A stretch of DNA of 64,000 nt from contig SKCR01021379.1 in assembly GCA_019454045.1 (NCBI GenBank), positions 61,192-125,191 on the forward strand, in the 5' to 3' direction. This DNA is from Zanthoxylum bungeanum (lineage: Eukaryota > Streptophyta > Magnoliopsida > Sapindales > Rutaceae). The notes below the pieces were generated by a model. It had not been told where the DNA came from. It was given only the letters and a program-made list of their open reading frames with translations, and made no database searches. Positions 49,050 through 60,300 of the stretch are shown here, piece by piece. The stretch's first letter is position 1, and each line of letters starts with the position of its first letter. The position numbers were made by a program, and so were the translations under genes.

Positions 49050-50400
49050 CTAATCTATGTTGCCTCCAAAGTCTCCTCCTAGCGCACTTGGTGATATACC
49101 CAATACTTCGTACCATAATTGATTACGAATCATATACCGAGTGGCCCATTCTTTAGCTTCATACGATGAATGTTCCCACCACCACATTAGGATGGGTGGT
49201 ACAGGATAATGAGGGTGTAAAAAAACTTGCACAAAATGTCTGCCAACATGAGCAATAGCTATTTCTTGACGCTCTTGCTCTGGAACTGCATGGGACCTTA
49301 ATGGCAAGTGAGTAAAACAACTCCAAACATTCTCAGCAAATGTATGCAGTACAAGATTGTACATCGAAGCGATGACAATTCCTAAACTCATTGAGTCCAT
49401 CCAATGTACCTCTGGTGCCGGTGACTGGAAGAAATGTAGTAAGTGTAATAGATTGTCAGCCCATCCGTTTGATAGATAAAGTCGATCATATAAATCCTTA
49501 TTTTGTTGAATCTCTTCAATAAGGTCGCATCGTACTTGACCCCAACCTTTTTCGCCATAACCGATTAGTGCAGCTATTGCTCTGAATCCACAATGACCAC
49601 CAGCTTGAACGTCAATAGTGTGAGAAATATAACGTTGATATGCCACAGGTAATTTCTGAATATAGGTATCACACATCGGTGGAAGTTGAGTATGGTCATG
49701 AGTTGATCGCCTCCCACGGCCCCCTCTCCCTACAGTCGGTACAGTTGGTTGAGTGACCCTAGATCCTGAAGTGGAAGCATATCCAAAAGAAGGTATGCGA
49801 CGTTTGCTTTGCTCATCTCTGCCTGTAGGTCGACCTCTATGTTCCGTGTTGTACGAAGGGACTCGAATTGTGCTTTGAGATGGATCTGCCATATCAAGAA
49901 ACTTGTCTATCATATGTTATCGCATACATGGATCCATCTCATGTAATAATTCAACAACGTTTAATATCTTGTTAGGCCGTGTTGCATTATAATTGAACTG
50001 GTGTAGGTGCATTGATAACCTTCTCCAATGTGCGTCAACACTTTGTATCGAAATTGGGATGGAAAGATGAAGACAATATGCAATATCGTGCATACATGGC
50101 AATCCATATATTATTTTGAACGAGCAGTTGCACATGCCGGCTAGTTGGTGACATGTTTCATCAACACATTTCAGCTGATCATAAATAAACTTCATCGCCT
50201 CTAACGAAATCCGACACCTTATTTCATTAAAAATCTCCACACGCAAATGTGTGTCGTGGAATGTTCAAAGATTTCTCGAATGACTTTTGAATTTCCCCAA
50301 ACTGATTTCTCAACATCTTGTGTATTTTTTCAAAAGATAATTGTATGGATGACATGGTATTTCCCAAATATAATTTCAGTCTCGAATGTGCATACTCTGC
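49050..50400 (-). pseudogene. MULE transposase C-terminus with SWIM finger and OTU-like domain
   Basis: Two open stretches read on the minus strand. The first (50246-49917) carries the MULE/FAR1-type SWIM zinc finger, CNCSFKIIYGLPCMHD (CxC...CxH). The second (49913-49050, 287 codons) carries an OTU-type cysteine protease region: DVQAGGHCGFRAIAALIG with the nucleophile Cys and HFVQVFLHP with the likely His. They are in the same frame, separated by a single TAA (49919-49917). Further upstream (about 50400-50250) the transposase text AEYAHSRLKLYLGN, IHKMLRNQFGEIQKSFEKS is recognisable in a shifted frame, after a possible intron acceptor TTACAG. The catalytic DDE part is missing. SWIM-OTU proteins of this kind are known from plant MULEs. 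Confidence 0.82.
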
Positions 50401-50788
50401 CCTGTAATTTAAAAAATATTGTATTTTTCATTAGTGAAAATTACAATAATGATCAATAATTTAAATAGTAAAAAAAAAATTGTACCTCTAACTTGAATTG
50501 CTTCCCAGGTGCATACATGTATCAATCCATACATATAAAAAATATTGATGTAGATGCTTTCCCCACTTCGAACTTCATTCTCGCCTGACCAACTATCTGA
50601 AAATGAGCCCAAGTTACAGTTATCCATAATGTTTCCCGAAGATGATAACTCTATTATAAGAAGAGAGAATGATGTAGATGAAGGAGAAAAAAAGAATGAG
50701 ATGAGAGATGCTCAAATGATATTACCTTCAAACTTACAAACTAGCTCTTTATATAAGAAATAAACACAAATAAAACAAATAACTTTAA
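50401..50788 (-). other. Upstream part of the MULE gene region
   Basis: A minus-strand frame from 50627 (MDNCNLGSFSDSW) runs to a plausible donor near 50488, but its sequence is not recognisably MULE transposase. If the AT-rich stretch 50405-50487 is an intron, this could be a preceding exon of a rearranged copy. Status unknown. Confidence 0.3.
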
Positions 50789-51440
50789 AAAAGTAAAAGT
50801 AGATATGGATACTGATTTACGAAATTAAATAAGACAAACAACTTTTAATAAAGAAAATATAAAATCAGAATCAGAATCAACATATCTTTTAATAAAATAT
50901 ATTTTTTAAAACAAAAAGTAAAAGTAGATATGGATACTGATTTACGAAATTAAATAAGACAAACAACTTTTAATAAAGAAAATATAAAATCAGAATCAGA
51001 ATCAGAATCAACACATCTTTTAATAAAATAGTTTTTTTAAAACAAAAAGTAAAAGTAGATATGGATACTGATTTACGAAATTAAATAAGACAAACAACTT
51101 TTAATAAAGAAAATATAAAATCAGAATCAGAATCAACACATCTTTTAATAAAAATTTTTAAAAAAAAAAAAGTAAAAGTAGATATGGATAATGATTTACG
51201 AAATTAAATAAGACAAACAACTTTTAATAAAGAAAATATAAAATCAGAATCAACACAACTTTTAATGAAATATTTTTAAAAAAAAAACAAAAAGTAAAAA
51301 TAAATATGGATATTGATTTCGAAATTAAATAAGACAAATAACTTTTAATAAATAAAATATAAAATTAGAATCGGAATCAAAATCAACACAATTTTTAATA
51401 AAAAAAATATATAGTTTTAAAAAAAAATTATAAAACTTTT
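50789..51440. repeat. Tandem array, five units of 122-131 bp
   Basis: Units begin AAGTAAAAGTAGATATGG at 50791, 50916, 51047, 51170 and 51292 (the last diverged) and contain ATTTACGAAATTAAATAAGAC and AATATAAAATCAGAATCA. Spacing is 125, 131, 123 and 122 bases. The differences lie in the number of CAGAAT repeats and the A runs. No reading frame crosses it. Confidence 0.9.
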
Positions 51441-51952
51441 TTTAAGGAATTAAAAAAAAAAAAAAAAAACTAATCCCTTGGACGATCATCCAAGGGAATC
51501 AAGGATGACGTCCAAGGGATCTCGTCCAAGGGAACATCCCTTGGGGAATTTTCCCCTGCCTTTTATTTTATTTTTTGATTAATAATTATTGGCAAAGTCA
51601 AATTTGATAATGAGAGGGATAATTTAGTAAATTTGCAATGAAATAAAGAGGGAGGGGAGTGTGTCAGTGTGTCGGGGGTGGGATGATCAATTTTCGATAA
51701 ATAAATGAGTATTAAAGATTTGCTTTCATTTCGGTACATGAAAGTGTACTTAGAAACCTCTTGCATTGATCATATCACCCCTTTGTCATCAATCACTCAT
51801 CATCCGATTCAAACAAACCATCACATCAAATAAAAAGTTTTAAGAAAATATCTGAAAAAAGGCTTTCATCCTAGAAAATAAATATAATTGAAAAATAATA
51901 TTAATAAATAGTTATACTAACAGTTTCATCGTGTCCATCTTCGAAGTTTGCT
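51441..51952. other. Spacer with short inverted repeats
   Basis: CATCCAAGGG/CCCTTGGA-type words repeat in both orientations at 51474-51545 (CCCTTGGACGATCATCCAAGGG can form a hairpin), then AT-rich DNA. No gene is seen. Confidence 0.5.
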
Positions 51953-51961
51953 TGGAGAAGA

Positions 51962-52200
51962 TTTTTTTTTTTTTTTTTTTTGATAATCAGGGTGTTCGGG
52001 TCAGTTTATGCGCACCTCGATTAATTCCCAGGACCTGTGCCCGGTGCCCTCAGAAGTTTCCCAAAATATATCAGGATAAGTTGCTGGCTTTTTAGACCAG
52101 GGGGCATGGCCCCAAGGAAATACATCTAGTGAGATTCGAACCTTGAACCTGAGAGAGAGCAAACCACTCAAGCCAAAGCCTTTACCACTGAGGCAACCCC
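51962..52200 (-). mobile_element. tRNA-derived SINE (Au-like)
   Basis: Read on the minus strand, the 5' end at 52200 gives GGGGTTGCCTCAGTGGTAAAG (A box), then AAGGTTCGAATCTCAC (B box) at about 52126-52142. The body is about 160 bases and a poly(A) tail is seen as the T run at 51962-51982. The element is flanked by TGGAGAAGA (51953-51961 and 52201-52209), a direct duplication typical of target-primed insertion. LINE machinery acting in trans would move it. Confidence 0.9.
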
Positions 52201-52209
52201 TGGAGAAGA

Positions 52210-54002
52210 CATTATTACTTTATTTTTTTACTATTAATTTTAGGACATAATAATATTTTATTATTTTTCCGTCAATATTTTAATTGACCGTTATATTTCT
52301 AAAATCAACTAAGTCAGTTAATGGTCAATTAACAGATAATTAACAGTCATGTTCCATATATTTGTTTCTTGTTAAAAAAATTTAATAATTTTACCTCGTT
52401 CTTTATTTGGGTTATAGGATCCATTATAAAAAGATATTCTAATTTATATAAATATGCGAAATTAAGACATCTCAGTTTCTCGATGACACATTGAACATTC
52501 ACTACCACCGAAATGTCCTAAGCGATGAGCTATTTGATATTACAGTGCTTAAATTGAAAGTGAATCTCTTAAAGCAACCGGTGAATTTGTTAATTACCGA
52601 AACAATTGGGCTTTGTGGTGCAAGCACCCGCACGAAAAATTCGTGAGACGCACAATAAAGTATCGATTTTATTGTGAAAAACAAAAATACACAATAAAAT
52701 ATTCATATTGTATTGTATATTCTCATGAAAATTCACACGGACATCTGCAAAATAGAAAAGATTATATATATAAACACAATCATAGGTTCTAATTTTGTAA
52801 ATTTATCTTATTCCATCTCACATATGATTAGAGATGGGAATGATCAGATATCTCATAATTTTGGCAAATCAGAAATATATATCTAATATTTGATATTTAT
52901 CTATAATAAAAAAAAAAATTCATTGTCGATATCCATATCTAAAATTGAACAAAAATTCAGATATTCGATACTGGCCGAATAACTGATAAATTAAAAAAGT
53001 TTAAAAATATGCTAATAGATATCAAATAGCCGATAATCCATAATCGATATTCGATATCTGAAAAATTAAAAAATTATAAATAAATAATTTATTTTATTTA
53101 TTATCTGAATATTTATTTTTTTATTTATTATTATTTTCATTTATTTTATTTTTTAGTCGAATATCGGATATCTGAAATACTAAAAACTATAATAGATTAA
53201 AATCAATTTTTGTTACCTAATTTTCAAGTCAAAACCTAACCACCATCCATTAAACTTCAGATATCAAATAGGTTTTTCAATGAAATTATATCGGATATCC
53301 AAAATAATCGACCATGTAATCTTGGAAAAGCATGCCAAAGGCCTAAAATACACATTCACATTATAGTAGTTCAGATTTTGAGCAATGATAAATACACAAA
53401 AATTAGCACAAAAAATAACACAAACACACCCAAAGACACATAAAATTTAACTAAACAAATAATTTTACTTGTCTTCTAGTATTTTTTGTGTTATTTTTTG
53501 GGCACCTATCATTTTTGTTAGATTTTTCTATTTGCATTAATCAGTATATGAATGACAAAACGAATTGAATATTGACGAATCCTAAACTAATCAAATCAAA
53601 ATATAGTGGATTTGAATTCAATTAGTTTAATAAACGAATCTTAATATCAAGATTTGTATTCGATTTATTTAATAAATGAATCCTAAATGAATATTTGTTT
53701 AATTCATACATGATTCACAGTATAAATTACCTTAATTTACTTACATGAATTCTTCACACACACATGAAATACATAATTAATGGATTTACAACAAAATGAC
53801 CTACTGATAGAGCATTATTTTTTTGTGATTATTGGCAACTTCTCGAATATTAAATGAAAAATAACAGCAATTAGCAAAACAATAATCGAATAAACGAATC
53901 AATATGTTCAAATTTGTATTTTATTCGTTTAATAAACGAATCAAATCGAATCGAATTGATCTATTTTATTAAGGGAATCAATTTTTCCAAATTCATATTT
54001 AT
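52210..54002. other. AT-rich spacer with worn inverted-repeat elements
   Basis: At 52830-53320 the words GATATCTG/CGGATATC recur in both orientations, as in a decayed palindromic MITE. At 53530-53990, AAACGAATC/GATTCGTTTA words recur, and a similar block (CGAATTGAACGAATAAATGAATC) reappears after the CACTA end at 56683-56705. No gene is seen. Confidence 0.45.
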
Positions 54003-54375
54003 GCATGGCAAAAACGCCCAGGATCCATAAAAACCTCTCGGGCCGGGCTTTAGAATTAGAGACCTGGCTAGGGCTCGGGTCCGAGCCGGGCTCAACTCAA
54101 AAAACCCTGGCCCGACCTTAAAAATTATATATATATAGTTTTATATTAAAAAAATCGGGGCGGATAAAGCCTGGCCCGACCTTAAAAATTATATATATAT
54201 AGTTTTATATTAAAAAAATCGGGGCGGATAAAGCCTGGCCCGACCCCGAGACGGGCTGGGCCGGACCGGTAATAGCTCAGACTGAGCTTTTCCCGGGCCC
54301 GAGCTTAAATTTTACTTCCCGGGCTCGGGCCGGGCTTATCATAACCCGGGCCCGGCCCAGCCCATTGCAAAATCT
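54003..54375. repeat. CCCGGGCCCGG-rich MITE-like repeat with 64-bp tandem duplication
   Basis: GC blocks resembling those of the MITE at 45129 flank an AT-rich centre. Within it a 64-base unit (CCTGGCCCGACCTTAAAAAT...) occurs at 54106-54169 and exactly again at 54170-54233. Target duplications are not clear. Confidence 0.55.
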
Positions 54376-54542
54376 TAAACAAAATTCTATGAGACTTAAC
54401 TGCATGAAGAATCTAGAGAAACCTTAGGCTTTTGCCAGAGAATATAGGATATAAAATTTTGATTGTATGGTGATTTGTTTCCTAAAATAAGAATATTTGC
54501 AGCACTGGTTTTCAAATCATTTATTATATATTGATTATAGAT

Positions 54543-56085
54543 ATGGTCCGGGGAGCACAGTCAGCTGGTCGAGGACGAGGAGTTGAGCGGTCAGGCCAAA
54601 TGTCCTCATAACATTCCACACCAGAGGACGATAGACCCTCTGCAATTCCACCTATATTTTTTTTCTACTACTCAGACATCAGCAGGATCGAATTCAGCCG
54701 GATCATCTCATGCAGCACAGAGTTTAATGAGTTGTACCAAACTTATGATTATACCTGCTACTCATGATCAGTATGATTTTCGAAAACTTATATTATTATT
54801 ATTGTTGTTGTTGTTGTTGATTACTAATTAGCAGGATCGAATTCAATCAGATCATTTATTTACTATTTTATACGCAGGTTCATACCTTCGGCCTCTCGCA
54901 GGATCGGAGAAATATTTAAGGAGAAATTTACAGAGGAGGGCACGCAGTGGACTAAAGTACCTAAAGACATAAAAGAGTACTATTGAGATGAATTTCAGAT
55001 ATATTATTTTATATAATGTATTATTTGTCATTGTTGATTACTAATTATTTATTCACATTATTTTTAATTTTTTATAGAAATTTTATCAGTGGGATTCTGC
55101 GCATGCGGTCGCTGTTAGAACTACATGGAATAATGTGTGCCAGCATCGGTATAATGATAAACTCTGTAAATAGCGCTATAAATATAAAGAATGGGGGAAG
55201 CCACTCTGCGTTCCGGATAATGTTTGGAATAAATGGCAGGAGTATTGGCGTAGTACAGAGTTCAAATTAAAATTTCAGCAAGCATCAAAAAATAGAAAGA
55301 CTGAGGAGGCTGGAGAAGGATCAGGTGTTTCTAAACACACCGGTGGCTCGAAGTCTACCATTCAACATTCTATTGATATGGTTAGATTTTTTAAACATGT
55401 GAATATTTTTTATTACTTTTATTAAACTTATTTAGTAATTCTTTATTTTTTAAATAGGAATCTCAGTTAAGACGTGCACCCACGGGCTATGAGGTGTTTA
55501 AGCATATGCACACAAAGAAGGATGGTACTTTTGTTGACAAAAAATCGAGCGACATTAATGTAAATTTATGTTTATGAATTAAATATTTTTTCTTTTCAAA
55601 ATCATTTTTCCTTTCTTATATATATTTTTTATTAATGGTAGGCTGTTGTGGAGCAAATGGTAGCGATTGCATCTCAGTTTTCAGAGGAAACTGGTGAGCA
55701 TGAAACTCAGCCCGACACCAATCGCCAATACTTGGATGCTGTTGGAGTGGATACTAAGAAACGCCGAGTGTACGGTCTTGGCTCTCTTGCATCGCTTTCA
55801 TATCCAGATTCGTTACGCAGCTCGGGTAGATCGTACTATAATACGACTTATAATGATACAGTTGAGCAGCGGGTACAAGAGCGAGTTAGAATTAAGATGC
55901 AGAATATACAACAACGACTGGATGAAGAACAACAAAAGAGAAATGAAGAGATGATTGATCTCAAACAGAAGATGGCAGAGATGGAGCGGTATTTTCAGAT
56001 GATGAAAGACTTGAGTTCACAGCCTTCATCTTCAGGACCATCTTATCCTCCGACTAATTGTGAGCAGAGAGATAAGGAAAATTAG
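54543..56085 (+). pseudogene. Plant transposase (Ptta/En/Spm, Transposase_24-like), spliced, broken
   Basis: ATG at 54543 starts MVRGAQSAGRGRGVE and soon meets a stop. Later exons are clear. One is RRIGEIFKEKFTEEGTQW at about 54900-54996. The next, 55078-55379, has KFYQWDSAHAVAVRTTW, CVPDNVWNKWQEYWRS. The next, 55459-55560, has GYEVFKHMHTKKDGTF. The last, 55642-56085, has RRVYGLGSLAS and a coiled coil at about codons 75-125. Introns end in ATAG, ATAG and GTAG and begin GTTAG and GTAAA. In-frame stops occur where TGG and a coding codon are expected (YY*DEF near 54985, K*RYKYK near 55171). The last exon alone is open for 145 codons. Confidence 0.8.
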
Positions 56086-56289
56086 CTTATATGTTTTTTT
56101 TTTTTGTTGTACTTTTTTAAACCTGATATAATAAAATTTTTATTTTACTATTTGTTGTCTTCATTTTATAATTTAAGTAATTAATATATTTATTTTATAA
56201 TTTTACGTACTAATATTAATAATATTTTTAAAATAAAATTAATTAATTAAAAATTTTAAAAATAATAATTTTATAAAAAAATCATAGGA

Positions 56290-56640
56290 AATAGAAACGG
56301 ATATTAGAGACGAACTTTTTGTTTCTAAAAATGGATTAGAAACAGAATTTTCATCTCTAAATAGCGATGGAAAATTCCGTCTCTATTTTCCGTCGCTATT
56401 TAGAGACGAAATATTCCGTCTCTATTTAGCGACGAAATTTTCCGTGTCTATTTCGTCTCTAAATAGCGACGGAATATTTCGTCTCTAAATAGCGACGGAA
56501 TATTCCGTCGCTTAGCGACGGATTATCATTTCCGTCGCTATTCGTTTGCGACCAATAAAACAGAGACGGAAATTGTCCGTCTCTATTCCGTCGCTAACTT
56601 CATTTAGCGACGGATATTTCCGTCTCTAATTCCCAGTTTT
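56290..56640. repeat. Subterminal hairpin-rich repeats of the CACTA element
   Basis: The words TAGCGACGGA, GTCTCTAAATAGCGACGG and their reverse complements occur more than ten times in about 350 bases. Long stretches can fold back on themselves (for example 56380-56520). In CACTA elements such repeats bind the transposase. The unit here is unusually regular. Confidence 0.8.
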
Positions 56641-56649
56641 CTTGTAGTG

Positions 56650-57344
56650 TTGCCTGTATATTCATATTCTCTTTAATGCGAATCGAATTGAACGAATAAA
56701 TGAATCTTGACCCAAATTACCACCCCTAAATCAATCATAAAATCAACCTATTGATAGTTCTTAATATTTGCAAATGAGACATTACATGCATCTTTAATTC
56801 TGAAATTTCCTGTGTTTTTCTCATATGCATGTGAGCATGCATCTACAAAACAGAGAGGTGGTCATTTGATACTCAATTTCTGAGAAAAGCCAAAACATTA
56901 GTCTCCCTTGATCAAAAATTCACAGTATCATGCTCTTTCCATGTACAACATTCAAATTCTAGATTACCAATACTTCACCCTATAGGCTTCTCACTATATA
57001 TTCCCAAGGCTGCCTGTTTCATTCAGCCCAGAAACAAAAATGGATTCCAGTATGAATAGAGAAGGTACAATTAAAGAAATGAATTGTATCTGAAAACTGA
57101 AAACCTACCCATCAAAAGCACTTCAACAGTGAGGAAGTTTACCTGAGCTTTACAGTCAACTGCTTCGACCAAAGTAGTCGTCAAGAGTGACACACCTTCA
57201 AAATTACTCTTAATTGACAATTTTTTATCAGGTTGACGGCTCCCACTTCTCAAAAGTTCTCTTCGTAGCAAATCCACATAACGTAACTGTCTCAGGCTGA
57301 AACAGCGAAAAAATGACAAAAACTGAAAACACTGCATTCAAACA
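56650..57344 (-). other. Downstream region and likely 3' UTR of the ARID gene
   Basis: Positions 56653-56720 are repeat flank. About 56930-57344 is probably transcribed 3' UTR on the minus strand. The 88-codon frame 57071-57337 starts only 8 bases after the stop and has no recognised domain. A GTAGTG right at the stop and TTTCAG at about 57299 could allow a 50-base alternative intron, which would extend the protein. Confidence 0.4.
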
Positions 57345-60300
57345 CTACCTGGTCTTCTTATTCTTCTTGTTAGGTGAATGAAAGATGGAACTTGGCGACT
57401 TCATGGTGCCATGCACATAACTGTGAGCTACAGATCCAAATTCTGATTCACAATCATCATCACTGTCGATGTTACATGGAGTAGACCTATTCTGGTGTGC
57501 TCTGCGCTGCAAAAGGAAAACGTTAAAGTAGTAGCTCACCAGTTCCTCTCTGCTTTTGGAAGGAAAAAACTTCAATATCTGGTCCCAGAAACGTTTTTCA
57601 AGAGATGGAGGATTCAATCTCACTATCTTCTTGAAATTCTTCTGTTCTTCATCAGTCCAAGAAAGCATGGCCTCTTCACCCATCTTATCGAATTTCCAGT
57701 TGTGGAATGCTAAACCCAATTCAAGTTTCAGCCTGTACCTTTTCTCAGCAATGTGAAATCTAACACATTCAACAGAACCTCGGACTTGGCAACCACATGC
57801 GTCTTGTCTACCCTTTCCAATAGGATCCCTTTCAATAAGAAATTTGTGATCTACTTTTCGCAGTGGCCAAACTTGGGTCCCCAACCACCTAAAGTCACTT
57901 TCAGAAGGCACACCAGTCCATTCTGGCACTTCCGCTTGAAAACCAGGCCCAACAGGAATATGCTTTTCAACATTATAGTCAAACACTGAATTTGGAGTTG
58001 TGGAATCAGTGGTTTCAATTAATTCTTTGTCATCATGGCTTTCGGTCCCTCCCTTGCATGAGTCATTTTGGTCACCCATGGACGGAGACTTGGAAGAAAC
58101 CTGTTCTTGACATGTCTTCTTGCTGCAGCTTAACCTCTCTCTAAGATTATAAATGGTTCCAATATGATCATCATACATGCATGGGTGCATCTTCTGATTT
58201 TTCTAAAACGTGGAAATCTTGTTCAATTCATGTCATATGTATACAAATGGAAATATATTTATCACAGGTTTACGTAAATATATCAGAACTACATAATAAA
58301 ATTCACATTAACAATTGAGACCAAACATGTTGGGAGAAGCATTTGAGAACAATTTGAATTTAATGGCCAAAATAATTGAGTGAAAAACATTCGTTATTTA
58401 AGCCACAACCTACAGCCTCTAACAGTTTTATTGCACAAAGCATAATCTGTATCTAGGAAAAACTTGTTTTTATATGGAACCCAAAGAAAAAAATGGTAAG
58501 TTTATCTAATTTCAAGTAGAATGACAAAGATTTTCTTTTTCAAAGTCCAAATATTATTACTACGTATTTAGTGGCAAAGTGATGTAACAGAAGGAGATGT
58601 TGCATGCATAATGCAAGCAGACCAGCAGCAAAAGTAATCAAAACAACATGGGGTGTCTCAATGTTATTAAAGGCACAAGGCGCACTAAGGCGCGAAGGGT
58701 CCTAGAGCCTAGGTGCACGCCTCAAGTCACAAGGCGCGCTCCTGATGAAAGTGAGGCGCAAATTGAAAAAAAAAAAATAGAAGTATCTAGTCAACTAAAA
58801 CAAAGAGATTTCATTGAAAATATATCAAAAACAGTTACAATAATACAAGTACTGATAATACAAATTAATTTATTTGTCAAAATTTAATGCCAACCCCAAA
58901 CATATATTAATTTATTAAAGAAATGTTCTACAGTTTGATTTCGGATTGGGTGAGTCAATTCGAATTGGGGTTTCCTCACACATTTTTATGAGGCGTTCCT
59001 AGGCGCACCTAGGCACGCGCCTGATGAAGGTCACCTGGCATCCTTCATGAGGCGTAGTGGTCTGAGCCTGAGCCTAAGGCGCGCCTTTGACAACTATGGC
59101 GGTGTCTACAAATACATATGAGAATATACATATATATAATAGTGTTCACTTGACTTCACCATTAATTTTAAGCAAAAATTTTTAGCAGACAAGTACCTGC
59201 CCAATAGATTGTTCACCGCTTGAATCAACATGTCTTTTCAAGAACATTGCTTCTCGATAGGATAAAACCTGCTTCCATAACTCTTCATTCCCATAAGACT
59301 TCCATTTTGATTTATCAGGTAATGATCCCACCACAGAATCACATGGATCTTTGGCAATCCCGGTAACCCAACTCAACATTTTGCACGTAGACTCCTGCTT
59401 CCTCTTACGGCTAGAGCTATCCGGCTTTTTCTCATCACAACTTAAACTCTTCTTGTTTTCCTCAACACTCAAATCCAGTATCAGGACATGTTCTTTATCA
59501 GTGTCAGCACATTTTTTGCCACAATTCGTTTCCACCACCCGTGCATTCTTCAGCTCCTCAACATGACACACTCCATTGAAATCCAGTGAATTCACAGCAC
59601 ATTTTGTGAAATCAACATCATCAGAACGTGAATCAACCTCAACATTAGAGCCATTCTTGTCCCCTTCTAAATCAACAATCACACACTTCTCATCATCATC
59701 ACAAAATTTTGCAATTTCTGAGAAGCTCGAGAACCTCTTTTTCGAATCAATGTGCAAAGACTCATCATCATCAATAATTTCTCACTCTCACCAGACTCCA
59801 TAATAACATCATTTTTACACACATTATCCAAATGTGGGGACGATCCGCCTCTCTTTTTAGACTCTGGTAAACAAACTTTAAGCTCTGCTCCTAACTCCAT
59901 CAAATGCCCACTCAAACTTAAGCCACTATCGCTCAATTTACTCTTCGTGTACTTTTTATCTTCAACAACTCTCTCTAACAATTTCTCTAATGCACCCAAA
60001 TACTTGACATAAACCAATTTCACTGATGATGAAACACTTGAATCCAACCCTGACTCTTTAGCGACTAAATCCCACAACCCAATTTTAGTAACACTGCGAT
60101 ATCCGTCTTTCTCTCTCAGAACTAAAAACAGTTTAAACAAATCAACAGGTTGTCCATCTCCAAGCATTGGAGGTAGATGCGGATAGTTGTCTCGGGGACA
60201 GATATCTTCCAGGAAAACCCGAACAAATTGGTCGAAACAGCATCGAAACTTCTCAAATTTGGGTTCAGATTCTTTTAAAGGCCGTTCAAGGTCGACCCAA

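Larger units (their letters stand above)
54376..56649 (+). mobile_element. CACTA (En/Spm) transposon, right end intact
   Basis: The right end is TTTTCTTGTAGTG at 56637-56649, the inverse of the canonical CACTACAAGAAAA. Before it, 56290-56640 holds many inverted and direct copies of TAGCGACGGAA/GAGACGGA-type words, a typical subterminal region. A spliced plant transposase gene lies at 54543-56085. I found no CACTA left end, so 54376 is only a working left limit. Confidence 0.75.

Noticed and set aside
48600..51660. Long terminal inverted repeats of a complete MULE
   Set aside because: CCACCTCCCTCTTACACA near 48627 and the complement near 51650 (CTCCCCTCCCTC) are only loosely alike, and no 9-bp duplication was found.
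52126..52200. Free tRNA gene on the minus strand
   Set aside because: The A and B boxes belong to a SINE: there is no cloverleaf acceptor pairing, and a poly(A) tail and target duplications are present.
57071..57337. 88-codon minus frame next to the ARID stop codon
   Set aside because: No recognisable domain and it sits in the expected 3' UTR. Kept only as a possible alternative exon in the UTR entry.
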